64,000 bases of DNA from Aphelocoma coerulescens (Eukaryota > Chordata > Aves > Passeriformes > Corvidae). Positions 24,713 to 37,070 of this stretch are shown piece by piece (within the stretch, counting starts at the first letter, position 1; each line of letters opens with the position of its first letter). The notes beneath the pieces were generated by a model. It ran no database searches. It had not been told where the DNA came from and saw only the letters and a list, made by a program, of their open reading frames with translations. The translations under genes were made by a program, and so were the position numbers. The stretch lies in the NCBI RefSeq assembly GCF_041296385.1, contig NC_091017.1, forward strand, positions 49,474,214-49,538,213, given 5' to 3'.

Positions 24713-24850
24713 TTAGAATGGATAGGGTTGTAAGGGACCTCTTGAGGTGATCTGGTATGGCCACCTGCTCAGACAGGGTCACTGGCTATGTCCAGATGCC
24801 TTTTGAATGATTCTCAGGATGGACACTTAGTATCCTGCCTGGCCAAACAG
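24713..24850 (-). mobile_element. CR1 LINE, short older fragment
   Basis: The plus strand shows a diverged reverse complement of the CR1 3' end: 'agaatggatagggttgtaagggacctcttgaggtgatctgg', then 'ccacctgctcagacagggtcac', then 'tgtccagatgccttttgaatgattctcaggatggacac'. The match fades after about 24850. It is more diverged than the neighbour at 23535-24041, so it is probably an older, independent insertion. Confidence 0.8.
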
Positions 24851-27800
24851 AATGTGTGAAACAGGATATAAAGGGATGAATAAAAGGTCGCCCATGGTAC
24901 TCTAAGGCTTGTAGCACTAAATAATCTTCCACAGTAGAATCTAATGACTCAACAGTTTAGACAGCTTAGTATGGAATTGTAGCTGATGAGGTCACATTGA
25001 GAAAAGTGAGTGTTTTGCCACTTAAATTTTGCATAATGGCATTTAAAAAAATTATGCAATGGAGTGAATTTTTAAGCACTAAAGCAAAAATAAAACCCCA
25101 AACCTGCAGAAGTCTAGTATCATATTGAATAAAGAATAAAAAGTGATACTAGAGATTTTTCTCTATATTGTAGAAGCAATAAATTTGCTTCTTCCACTTT
25201 TTTAGCAAGCAAAAAATCCATGGAAAGTCATGATTTTAAATAAGAAATTTTATTCCCACCTTAAAGTCATAAGAACTGTGCTCTTTTCATATTTTTCTTC
25301 TTACTTTTTTCCCTTTATTTTCTCAACTGATAGGTTTCTAAAAGATAATCCTCCTAATCAGGATTAAACACATTTTAAAAGTAGAGTTCTTTCCCTCTTG
25401 AAGGAGCTTGTGCACTGGCAGGGGGAACAGCTTGCTTCTAGAGGTGTAAACCTGCCTGCCATTTAGGGGTTATTATTCTCTAACAATTCATATTATGATG
25501 CCTTAAGCTTTAAAAATGTGGCAAATTAATATGACACTGTGATAAACTGACAAATTTGGTTTTTAAGTTGCAGGAACCGTTCAGTCTCTTGGTGTTTTGC
25601 TGTGATATTATTACAGTGGTAGGTATTTTATAATGGAAAGTTTGATGTTGAGGGTCTTGCAAGGACTACAGGTGGGCATGAAAATAGTCTTTGATTTGTT
25701 GTTTTTCAAAGCACTCTTGTTATCTGGGAAATTGGCAGCAATGTCAAGGCAAAACCTTAAAAGTCAGGGTTATCTTTCTTTTATTTCACTGCTTCCATTC
25801 CAGGGATATTGAGTAATAAATGCAGATATGAATTTAACTTGCAGGGTACCCAGACATCATCCTATTCACTCATTTCTACTGAGGATCTATGCTATGAGGC
25901 ATGTTGTGACTACTGTCCCTCTGCAGAATTGTGATGCTGGACTTGAAAGTAGGCCAGGTTTCTGATTTTTTGTACAGAGAAATTGAATTGAGCTGAAGCT
26001 ACAGAATAAAGGGCAACAAGCGCAGAATCCATTCTGCAACTTTGTGGCACACCTCTCAAATTTAAATTTTGGGAGGAAGGTAAGATCAAAGTAGGAGATC
26101 AAACTTGCCTTAGTCTATTCTTTTTTTATGAGAATGCTAAGAAGGACTCTACCCTGCTGTTATTCTACGTTTCCATATGCTTCCATCTACGGAGCCATTT
26201 GGAGATTATATATGCAGTTTTACATCTGCTCTGATTAAAAATAAAGTTACCCAGAGCAGAGTGTCCTGTACTCTGATCTAAGTTTTGATTTATAGCCTCT
26301 CCCTAACACCTCATAATAATCAATGAAAGTAAGTTAATATTATACAGTACATAAAAGATGTAATTACATAAACAACACAGTATTATTTTGCAGAACTGTA
26401 GACTTAATACAAAAAACACTGGATAATATATTTATTGAAACTCTGAGGACTATTGACAAATGAATCCAAAACCACTGGAAACACGGCCATCAATTCTTCA
26501 TACTATGATCACTTACGTCAAAAAGCTCTTAGCAATTACAGAATAAGTCAAAGAGCAACATTTTCCAGATCAAAAGCAATGAGTCATTGTTTGACCTTTG
26601 TTTAGCCTGAATTCAATAATTTATTAGATTTCAAACAATGCAAAACTAGTGATAAAACCATGGAATAAAGGCCTTACGGAAAAAAGGTCTTATGGATCAA
26701 TTTAAAAAGCACTTGAATGTTGAAAATCTGCATTTAACAAAAGTTCTTAAAATACTGTTTATTGGAGAAGTTGAGTCTTTGAATAAATAATAATTTAGTA
26801 ATATGAACAGGAAGAAAGGAACCTAAGATTCAAATACAGAATCCATGTTTTTATAATTCTGTAACAGAGCATATATGCCCAAAATCTTATTATTATGTTT
26901 TCCAAGCAACTGACAGTCTGAGAAATTTATTGCATTTATACTACAAGAAATAAAGAATCGACTTTTCTTTCTACAATACTGTTTTAGACTGAAGTATAAG
27001 CATTTATGTGTCCCCATATACAAAACATCACACAAACACAAATTTCAGTATTACTTTCTGTACGAAATCCACATTTAATATGCTCCTGATAATATCTTAG
27101 AATTTATATTCCATAGCCCTATTGTTATTTGAAGAAATCTTGTAGGCAAAGAAATGTAATTCACTTCCAGCCCTTTCAGACAGGCTATGAGTAAGTGAGC
27201 ATAGTCCTTGTACATATGTTCCATTGCCCTGGACTTGGTTAAAAAACTTGGGGGGGAGGATGGGTGTCAGAATAAAAATTTAAACAAAAGAGAAATGCCC
27301 AGGTTTGGACTTTTGCTAATGGCTGGTTCTCTGATCATCTCCAGTAGATGAAAGTATTGAATATGTACAGCTGTATGTGGCTTCTTTCCTCAATGTGTTT
27401 TTCTGGTTTTCTACACTTCAAGTCTGACATTCATGGGAGAGAGGAGGAAACATTCCAATAATCGTAGCACTGTACTCAGCCATGGAGAAAGGCTGATGTG
27501 ATGCAGGTGAAATTGCTTCAGTCTTTGTGGATAGATTTTGTGCCTGTGTAGTTAAGAACAGAGATACTTTCAATGTTGGGAGATAGAGATATGTGACATA
27601 GCATTAAAGAACTTTTCTCAAAGTCTTAAACTTGGAAAAAGCTGGTGCCTCATGGTTCTCAATAACATTGGAAAACTTTTGTTTTCGATTTGGCCAAGTT
27701 GTAAATTATTTCAGTATACTACTGGTTAGAAAAAATGCTTGCCTTTCCCTCTTATGGGGAATATTTTATATTGACAGAATGGTTTTTGTAAAAGTTAAGT

Positions 27801-30800
27801 ATATTTATATTTCATGTGGATTTAATCAAGAGGAATTTTTCTAACTATCATGACTTTAAGTTTTATAAATGAATTAGTTAATAATATTCAATTTCTAAAG
27901 TGGAAAGGTTATTGCCATTGCTCTGCTTGCAAGAAGAATTATTTACCTTATGAGGAAAAACAGAAAACAAAGGATACTTTAATTTATTTTTATCTACCTG
28001 GTTTTGTGGCACTAGAATTTTTCCCTTGGGCTATTTTGCTTTTTTTATTACTGCTGATTTTTTATACCTCTGTACCTGCTCCTTTTTTTCACTCATGCCT
28101 AAACGGGGGTGGTTCGTGTTTTAAAACACCCTGTAAATATACTACCTAAAACTTCTTCAGATTCATCTATAATACTTCCTGTCAATATCAGGGTGAAAAA
28201 CATCCCTGGACTGGGTTCTAATTGCAGACAAAGGAGGGTATGAACTTTGCAGGTTGCAATATGGTGGGAAAGCACATGTCTATATCTACAGCAGTTGTTT
28301 CAGGCGTTGCATATGTAAAATGTGTTGTCAGCACGTACACTTCCAGTTGCCATAGATTTTAACATCCTTCCATTTTTAAAAAGAGTGTTCAGTTTTGCTT
28401 GCTTGCATTTTAATTTATCTTTTCTGGTTTGTATATGCTTTCTTATTCCATGAAGAGCTACCACAGCTACACTGCATAAACAAAGACAAGAAAAAGCCAG
28501 TTGATAGAAATCTCTCTTTGATTCTGGATCTATTTATTCCTTGTCCATGGAAAGAGACAAGAAAAGAAATTTTTAACAAATATTTTTATTTGGAGCTTAC
28601 ACGGTTTGCAAGAAAGGCTTCATAACTAGTCTTCCAGAACTCTGTGAAGCCCCTGCTGCTACTTGCTTGTAGAAGTATTGTCATATATGAAGACCCCGTC
28701 TTAGATGTATCCCAAACTCTGCACATGGTGACCTGGTGCTCTGTAAGGCTGGGGCCATTTGAGACTGCTTATTCACCTTTACCTTCAGATGTTTCTCTTT
28801 TACATAAAACTCTTTTGTTGCATGTGGCATGACTAGATGCCTTGGAGAATGCTATGGAGGAAGTCTTCCTGTCATCCAGGAGTCTAGAGTTTGGTAAGTG
28901 GCAATCAAATAGACACATATATAAAAAAACCATTGTCATTCATTGTTGTCTTGTGCTTTCACTTAGTATGAGTCAGAAACAATTATAGATCCAGTCTTTG
29001 ATATGCTGTTAGGAGCTTTTACGTCCAAAAAGTTGCAAGACTTGTTGAAACTTATACCTAAATCTTTGCTCAACTTAAAATCCAAATCCTTGGATTTCAG
29101 ATCAGGCTCTTCTTTTTTGTCTGTCACTGTTCAAAAACCTTAAGTTGAATAGTTCTTGTGCTGCTTGGGGTATTGAAAGGGAGAAGAAATAAGACTGTGG
29201 GAACTGTAATCGTAATATTCATGTAGGCCTGTCACTCTACTTTGAGGCAAACATATAAATTCTATGTAAGAACTTACTTTTCTTTGATAAAGAAGGTTTT
29301 TGACCTTTCATGTAATCTTTTATTCTTAAGATACTCAGCTCTGACTTCAAAGGTAAGAGTATCAAGCTATTCTGAATCCTTGTCTTCTCTAAAAAAGCAA
29401 AGTACCTAGTGACAGATGTCAACACAGATGGGAAGTTGAGGAAATGAAGTTGTTGGAGCAAACTTGAACCAATTCAGCCGAGAATTGAGGAATTGAGGTC
29501 AGGTCAGTGTCTGGTATATACTGTTTCCTTGGATATGGACAATTGTGACTACTTACTTCTTTTAACACTTTTTCTCACACTTAATGCCTTTTTTTTGGAT
29601 TTCAGTAGCCTGTCTCATTGTCACAAACCTGGCCCACCTTTTGAAGTGGTGGAAGGACATCTATGACTTTACTGCTGGTTATTAGATAGGGTAGATTAAA
29701 ACCTTGTATAGAAACAATCTTTGATTGAGAACATGGGTTTCTTAACATTCTTATTTTTAAAATTTCTATTTCTGTACATGTTTTCATATTTTGATTTTAG
29801 TTAATTCTAGTACTTTGTCTGAAATCCAGTTTGGTTTTAGTCTTACAATGATGGTTTCTGTAAAAAAATTTCTAAAATAAAATATTAGAAATCTCTTTTC
29901 AAATAGTGAAACTCCCTGATGGAACCTTGCTGCCATGTAGGCTGCTTAGAGAGGAAGATTTTCAGTTCTGTGCAATTTCAGTGTTATGCTTTCCCTCAAA
30001 TTAATTTTTTCACTTATATAAGTTCCTCCCTGAAACCTGCTCTAGATATAATGAGTCCAATCCTTAGATGTGAGGGCTGATTTGATGTGTGTTGACTCCA
30101 GTGGAAAAGCAAATTGATTTTTTAATGAAGGAAGACTAATATCAGGCTGGCAAGTTGGTTTTACACTATTGAAGCTTTTTGATTCCAAGGAAAACTCTTA
30201 TTCCTTCTCATCACTCAGCCAAAATTGGGTTTTCTGATCCACAGAAGTTCATGCATCTGTGCACATGATATACAGTCTTCAAATATAATTCTTTTCTGTT
30301 TTATTCCTTTTCTGCATTGACATAGGACTGTGCATGCTGCCTTTCTTGCAAGGTGATCATTGCATCTTCTCTCTTCCAGGTAAAGGAGTTATGCTTTTTG
30401 TTAGTTCTGAAACAGTGGAGGTACTTAATTTTCCCAATACTGAAATGTTTGGTCAGGCAGTCAGGTGCAGGTTCTCTTGCTTTTGTTGCACAGAATATCT
30501 ACGAATCGGAATCGTGCATTTCTTCCCACTCTCCCTTGGTCCTACACCCTTGCTCTGACACTGTTCTTTTGATAGGCCACGGTGTTCCCCTCCTTATGAC
30601 ACTGAAATAACCGAGAATATTCTCTCTACTCTGAACTTCTTATAAACCCAATGTTGCAGTGCCTGAGTAGCTCATTTCCTGTTACAAATGGGTTCTGTAT
30701 TTGTTTTGCTGCATAAATATTCAGAAAATACAAGGTGCTTAAATCTGTAAAATATGGCCATGTTTTCCATGAGCAACATTTCTTTTTGGAAGTGTTTTTC

Positions 30801-33800
30801 GTTTGCCTTACTAATTATCTACTAATCCTTCAGAGAGTAGAAAATACTGGAGTCTATTGTGATTTATATTTCCTTTGCTCTACTTTGTTAACTGCTTTTG
30901 CCATTAAAATGATGGGATAGAAAAGTATGACCTTTGAAACTCAGGGCTTCCAAACTTACGCAGGACATTTTGTTTTCCTAAGTGAAATGTAAATACCCAC
31001 AATTTATCTGCTTTAAATTCATTGCAGTTTGAATTTTCTTACTCCTTTGAGTCCCTTAGGATGTAGTACTTGTATCTATAATTCAGCATTTTAATAAAAA
31101 AAGAAAAGGTGGCTGGGGAGAGTGGAAAGAAAGCTGCTTAGCCAGATATCATTCTATATCTCCAAATATCTTTCCTTATTTCAGATGTGTCATTTTGGTC
31201 TTAGTTTTCCCCCCACTTGACATTAGTGAGGCTGCTGTGCTCATGGTCCTTCATGACACTTGTAGTTCAATATTTGGTGCTGCATGTTTAATATAATATT
31301 AATTAAATTAAACTGAACTTGTTTTGGTATATGTGAGTGGCAGGAAAACATAGCATAGAAGAAAGGATTCACATTGTTAAAGGGAAAAGTGCTCTAGTAC
31401 AAACAGTGTTTTATCTTCTGTCAGTCCCTGTAATGGTCCCAACTCCCTCATTCACATGAGCAGCCGGGAGTGTAATTTCAAAAGATGCTCTCTTTTTCCC
31501 CTGCCAAAAAATCTACCATATTTTTTTTCTAAAGGTATTTTGCTCATCAGAAGAATTGATTCATGTTCACTTGCTCACGCAAAGTTACTCCTAAATGAAT
31601 ATGAAACAGGAAACGCCTAGGAAGTCACCATATCTTATGATATCCTCCATCAGTTGCTCAAACCTTCTAACCTGGAAATTTGTTTTCCTTTGCCTCACCT
31701 GTTACAAGGAATTGATAAAAGATACTCTGTCGAAGTTGTCAAGGTGAGAGGGATTCCAGGTTTAAGCTACATGAATAAGACTGCTGTTTGGTTCACTTAG
31801 TATTTAACATATCTTGTATTTATGAGATTTTATTTTAAATTAGATTGGATGGGATGTTTCTAAGTTTGGGGTGAATTCAGATTTTGAGTTATCACAAATA
31901 TATTACTGGATCTTGTTGGAATTTGTCGTCAAGCAAATGTATAAAATTTTGCAGAGTTTAGGAGGAAAATCAAAACTGAACAGAACAAATTTTCTTTTGA
32001 ATTGAGAAAAATAGGCCTGGAAACCACAAGCTTCTGATTATTTACTGCAGACAATCTTCTACAACTGTGGAGCTCAATTTTAGTAGTAATATCAACATAT
32101 ATCCACCAGAATGGCTGAAGGGTTGATTTCAGTTTTTATATTTTTCGTCTGTCTGACATTTTCATCAGGCTTTTGCAAAATTGGGTTATACATCTAATGT
32201 CTAGCTGTTGGTGTGAGCACCAACATTGTGTCAAGTCTTTCCCCATTGTCCAGAGGAACAGTAATTCTGAAACATGATGTGCCTATACAACACAGAAGGT
32301 GGCTTAAGGCTGACAACCAAATAAATCATATAAGATCGATATGTGAATGTAGAGAGAAACATGAACGGCTAGAGAAGATACTCTGAACCAACTCCTGCTC
32401 ATATTTAATAGATGGTGCTTTTAAAATTGCTGTTCCTTGGTTTTCAATATCAATTTCCATATGCCACCATATAACCTCACTCTTACCACCTCATTACTAA
32501 GGACAATATGAGAAATGAGAGGTGGGATCCTTCTGTTGAGGTATAGCTCTCCATCCAGGAGAAAGATACTTTGTCTATGAAATTTTCCCATATTTGCATA
32601 TCTTGCATTTATTACCCTGGGATAACTACGAAGGAGAGAGTTCCATTGAATCGTCCTGAGCTCTTTTTCTGGTTTATAAACATAATTTTTCATTTCTAAT
32701 TTTTCATTCCAAAAGTACTTGGAGTACAGGTTAATTTTTCAAATTAACAGATTATAAAATCTGAATATGAAATTTATTATCCAGATATTAATACAACATT
32801 TAGTGGTGTTGGAACAAAAACGGATCAAACCCACTCTCTCTGTATGTCCTTTCAGATAACTGAATACATAAGGACTAAAGAGATGACTGCCCGTTTGAAA
32901 CTAGATTCATGCAGCTGTTACCCTCATTGCCTATGGAAATATCATGTGTGAGTGCTTAAAAAATCTGCAGATATCCCCCATTTGCCACCTCTCCTCCATT
33001 GGGTCAGGAATTTACACTGGTTTGATCTCAGTGGTGTTAATCATTAAGACTAGTTTTCATACCAGTTTGTATGTCTGAGTAAAGATCTCCTTAAGAAGCA
33101 GTGGCCCTTTCAGGGAATCAGACATTGCTTTGGAATTTCAGAAGCATGTTTCAGGATTTCGGGCTTCTTATTCATATTTAATTAGGCCTATCTTGATCTA
33201 TCTCTCACCCACAACTTTCCCCCCTTGATTCCTCCCTAAAAATGGTGGTGTCTATTGCTTGTCACTTCTCTTCAAATGGCTTACACAACTGATGGGTTTT
33301 TTTCCTCTCTAAAAAGAAATTTGTCTGTAAATTTATCTCTGTCCTTTTGTGGGCTAATGAAATCTTTCAAATCCTCTTTAGACTCTTCTCTGTGAGCTTG
33401 TTGAAGGCAATAAGCTCAGGATTGAGAACAGAATTTCATTAAGCTCTAGGAACCTGAAGCTATCCTGACTTTATTTAGATATTTTATTTTCTGTTCTTTT
33501 TCTATTTGTTGTCACAGCCAGGCTGAAGTTGTGAGCTAGGTTTTGGTCTCAAAGGACATATCCACTCCCTTTACCTCCCTCCCCTCCAGCTTATGCACAG
33601 TTTTAATAACAAAGTAGAATTAGAGATTAAAAAGATCAGCTACTTTATTTTTCTATAGATCACAGGCATGTCATCAGGCCATCTCTGTCTTGTGTCTCAT
33701 TGAAATGTAAGGCGCCCCTGAGGAAAGTTTCTTGTGTACTGGCGCTCCTAAGAGATATGGTTATCTGCAGAGGCAAGAGGCAATGGATGATACACTGAAA

Positions 33801-35415
33801 CCTGGCCACTGGCTCGACCTTCCCTTTGTACTGGTCAGCAGAAGCTGCTAGCTACCAAGGTCTGGGAAGAAAATGGACTTCTTTTCCATTAAAAAACTAA
33901 GTACATTTTTGATATTTAAAGTCCTATGAATGACTGCTTTGATATCTCTATTGCCTTGTGTAACTCCATATCCTCTCTGGCATGGGAAAAGTGTATTGTT
34001 TGCTCAGTGAATTACTATTTCCTGTATATTTTTCTCCCACCTGTTTATCTTCAAATGCATGGGAACATAAGCAAAAACTAGAATTTAAAACCAAAATGTG
34101 TTTAATGCTGATATAAATTATTTCAATTGAAGGATTAAGTTATCAAACACGGGATAACCCTGATCTTTAAAATTGGAAGAGACGTACTGAGTGCACTTTT
34201 TAGCTCCTTTTGTGCAAAGTTTGCCTCATAGGATACTGAATTCATAAAGTGGTCATCCTCCCCAATGTTCAGCATATAGTTTTTTTATAGGAATTTTAAA
34301 ATTGAAACCCATAAGTAATGTAATTATTATCAAGAATATGAATATAAGTTCAGCTAAAATTTCAGTTAAGTCCAAGAGAAATATAAGTCCTGTTGTAATA
34401 CAGCAAACAGTCAGAAAGCTCAGATTAAAATTCTTTGAGGACTAAAAAGAGAAATATACTGTGACTAGAGCTAGAAGTTTAGAGTGAAGTCTTGAGGTTT
34501 ATCAAATATTAATACAGAGTATGAGCAATGAAAAGTTCATAAGGAAACTATAAACTTTTTTTCCAGCTGGAGATTCCTTGGGGTGAGCTGCTGGTGAGAC
34601 TCTAAATATTATTGATGCTTGGAATGAGGAATGTGCTATAACACTGAGAAATACCACTGGGACAACAAAAAAATGGCTTGGAAAGGCATTTATTGTAAGT
34701 GCTGTTTCTGATCCAGTGCGTGTTCCTGCTTGGGTCCAGGAGGACACCGAGCACTGGAGATCACACAAGCTTAAACAAACCACATGTTATTGTCTAGCAC
34801 TCTGCTTACTTGATTTTTATTTTTCATGTCTCCCTTCTAGACCTCCACAAAATTCCTAACAGACAGAATTGAAAATGAATGTTAAAACTGTGAACCAAAT
34901 ACAGACTGTAGATATGTACCTTATGTATCATAATAACTTTTCAACATAACTTATGTATCAAGACTTTTTTCCTTATTCATAGTATAAATATTTTCCAAAA
35001 GTAGAGGATTCAGAAAAGAAATTGAATGTGAGGTACAATCGTTCAATTAATACAATGAGAGAAAATTCTTAATTCAAGTATATGAAATCAGCCTTAAGGT
35101 GGGATACAGAAAAGAAAAAGAACATTATTACCTGAAGTGATATTTATTTAAAAAGTTACCTGGAAGGGTTATTCAGTGAGCTGTTTTTCAGCTGTTCATT
35201 GTCTTTCCAGACAATAACAGAAAAAAATTGTATAAATTCTATGAACAAAATTACTATTATGTTCTTCCTTTTTTCTTCCTCTCTCTAAGACTAACTTTAT
35301 ATCTCAACCTTGTATGATTGGAAAAATTCTAATGCTTATTACATTAATAAATCTACAAATTCATAGCTTCTCTGCCCTCCTAGTCCCAAAATAAAACAGT
35401 TTTTTTACTATTTTC

Positions 35416-35446
35416 TTTTTTTTTTGCCCCTTTTTTTTTTTTTTTT
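35416..35446. repeat. Interrupted poly-T tract
   Basis: T10 (35416-35425), GCCCC and T16 (35431-35446) form a pyrimidine-only strand apart from one G. Confidence 0.88.
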
Positions 35447-37025
35447 ACAATTTTTTCAGGTATTTTCAATGGAATTCCAACAGTAGAATAAACTGAATAC
35501 TTGGTATAAAAACCTTTCTTGAGAACAGATTTCCATATTGTCAGTGTGTATTGGGAGACCTTGCTTTACTGAGTCTCTTGTTTCTGAAAGTAATTTCCCA
35601 AAACAAATACTACTTCTATTTGTCAATTTCCAGGGAGTGCACCATGCATTGGAAGGCTAGGGATTCCTGACTTATGTCAGGTTATACAGAAAATGCTGCA
35701 GAGACTGGCAAATGAAAGCAGCAGTATTAATCAACTTGTGAAGCAAAGGGTCATTAAGGAAATAATTTACTGAAATGGGCATCTCTAGTCTATTACCCAC
35801 AGATTGCTGCCAGGCACTCCACAGGTCTCTGTGTAAAGGCAAATCACTCACACAGAATTTTTAGGAGAAATTAATCTTTAGTTCTTTAACAAAATTGGGT
35901 AAAACAAGGAGGCTGTGTTGCTTAAGATGAAAGATATGAAAAATACCAACCTTTTTCTTCTGCCCCAAACTGGATTTTTTCCATATGCAAATGATTTTGC
36001 AAAATGTCCCATTTTACAAGATAATCTGTCTACATTTTCACCCAATGCGCTCTTTCCATTGCTTGCAAAGATTAATCTTGCATAGTTTTGGTGTGCTTAG
36101 CTACATTGTGACTTTTTTTGTAGGGGAACATATATTTACATAGATGCAAGGTACATTTAATTTTAGGATATGGTTAGTCTTTCACTTTTGGCCAGCTTTT
36201 CAAGCCATATTAATTCCTTCTCTTAAGATGTGAACAAAAAGTTTAAATATGGCTTATGCCTTGCTGAATGCCATGAAGAATGCTGTGATCATAGTTCAAC
36301 TTAATGAAACTAAAATAGGTATAATGTGTTGGATCCTGGTGAAAACTTACTTGAGCCTGGTGTCTGATTTTTAATATGTAGTTGCAAAATGCTTCTTCAC
36401 ATTTTTTGATAGTTACATTATTTTTGTTTTTGACAGAACAGTAAAATGGGAACTCTATTTTGAATATCTTTTAAATAAACTCACCAGTCAGGGAATTTAC
36501 ATGAATGACTTCACTAACCTGGGAAAAAGAGCTGGAGGAAACTACTCAATTTTGTACCCAGCTTTGTATGGAAACAAAAAAACCCCTGTTATATATACGG
36601 AGGGCTTGATCCATTCTTCAAGTATCTAGCAATGGTTGTTTCCAGGTAGGATAGATAAGACATGTTCAGATAACTTTTACCAGATGATATTCACTGAGTT
36701 TATAGGAAGTTTATCCTGGATCCACAGGTTTTTTAGACTTTTGCACCTCAAGAAATACATATGTGAAGAAAACTCATAAGTCGTAACAGCAGAGGAAGGA
36801 AGAATTTCTGAAATTTCGTAGCTTTTTAAAGCATCAGTTTTGTCACAGATAATCAAACTTAAGGTTTTCTCAGAAAAATGTGTGTGAGCATCATGCAGTG
36901 TATACTTGATTAATTAATTCTTTCTGGGTTATGCATATATTCTGTGCTCAAAGCCTATTAATCTTTGGTTAATTTGATGTGATGGGCTTGTTTGACTTGC
37001 TCTGAATAAACATATCAGCTGGGTT

Positions 37026-37070
37026 ATGTATATAATATATATATACACATATGCATACACATATACATAG
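37026..37070. repeat. TA/CA-rich microsatellite
   Basis: This is an imperfect alternation of TATATA and ACACATATGCATACACATA dinucleotides over about 45 bp. It is a degenerate microsatellite and likely to vary in length. Confidence 0.75.
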
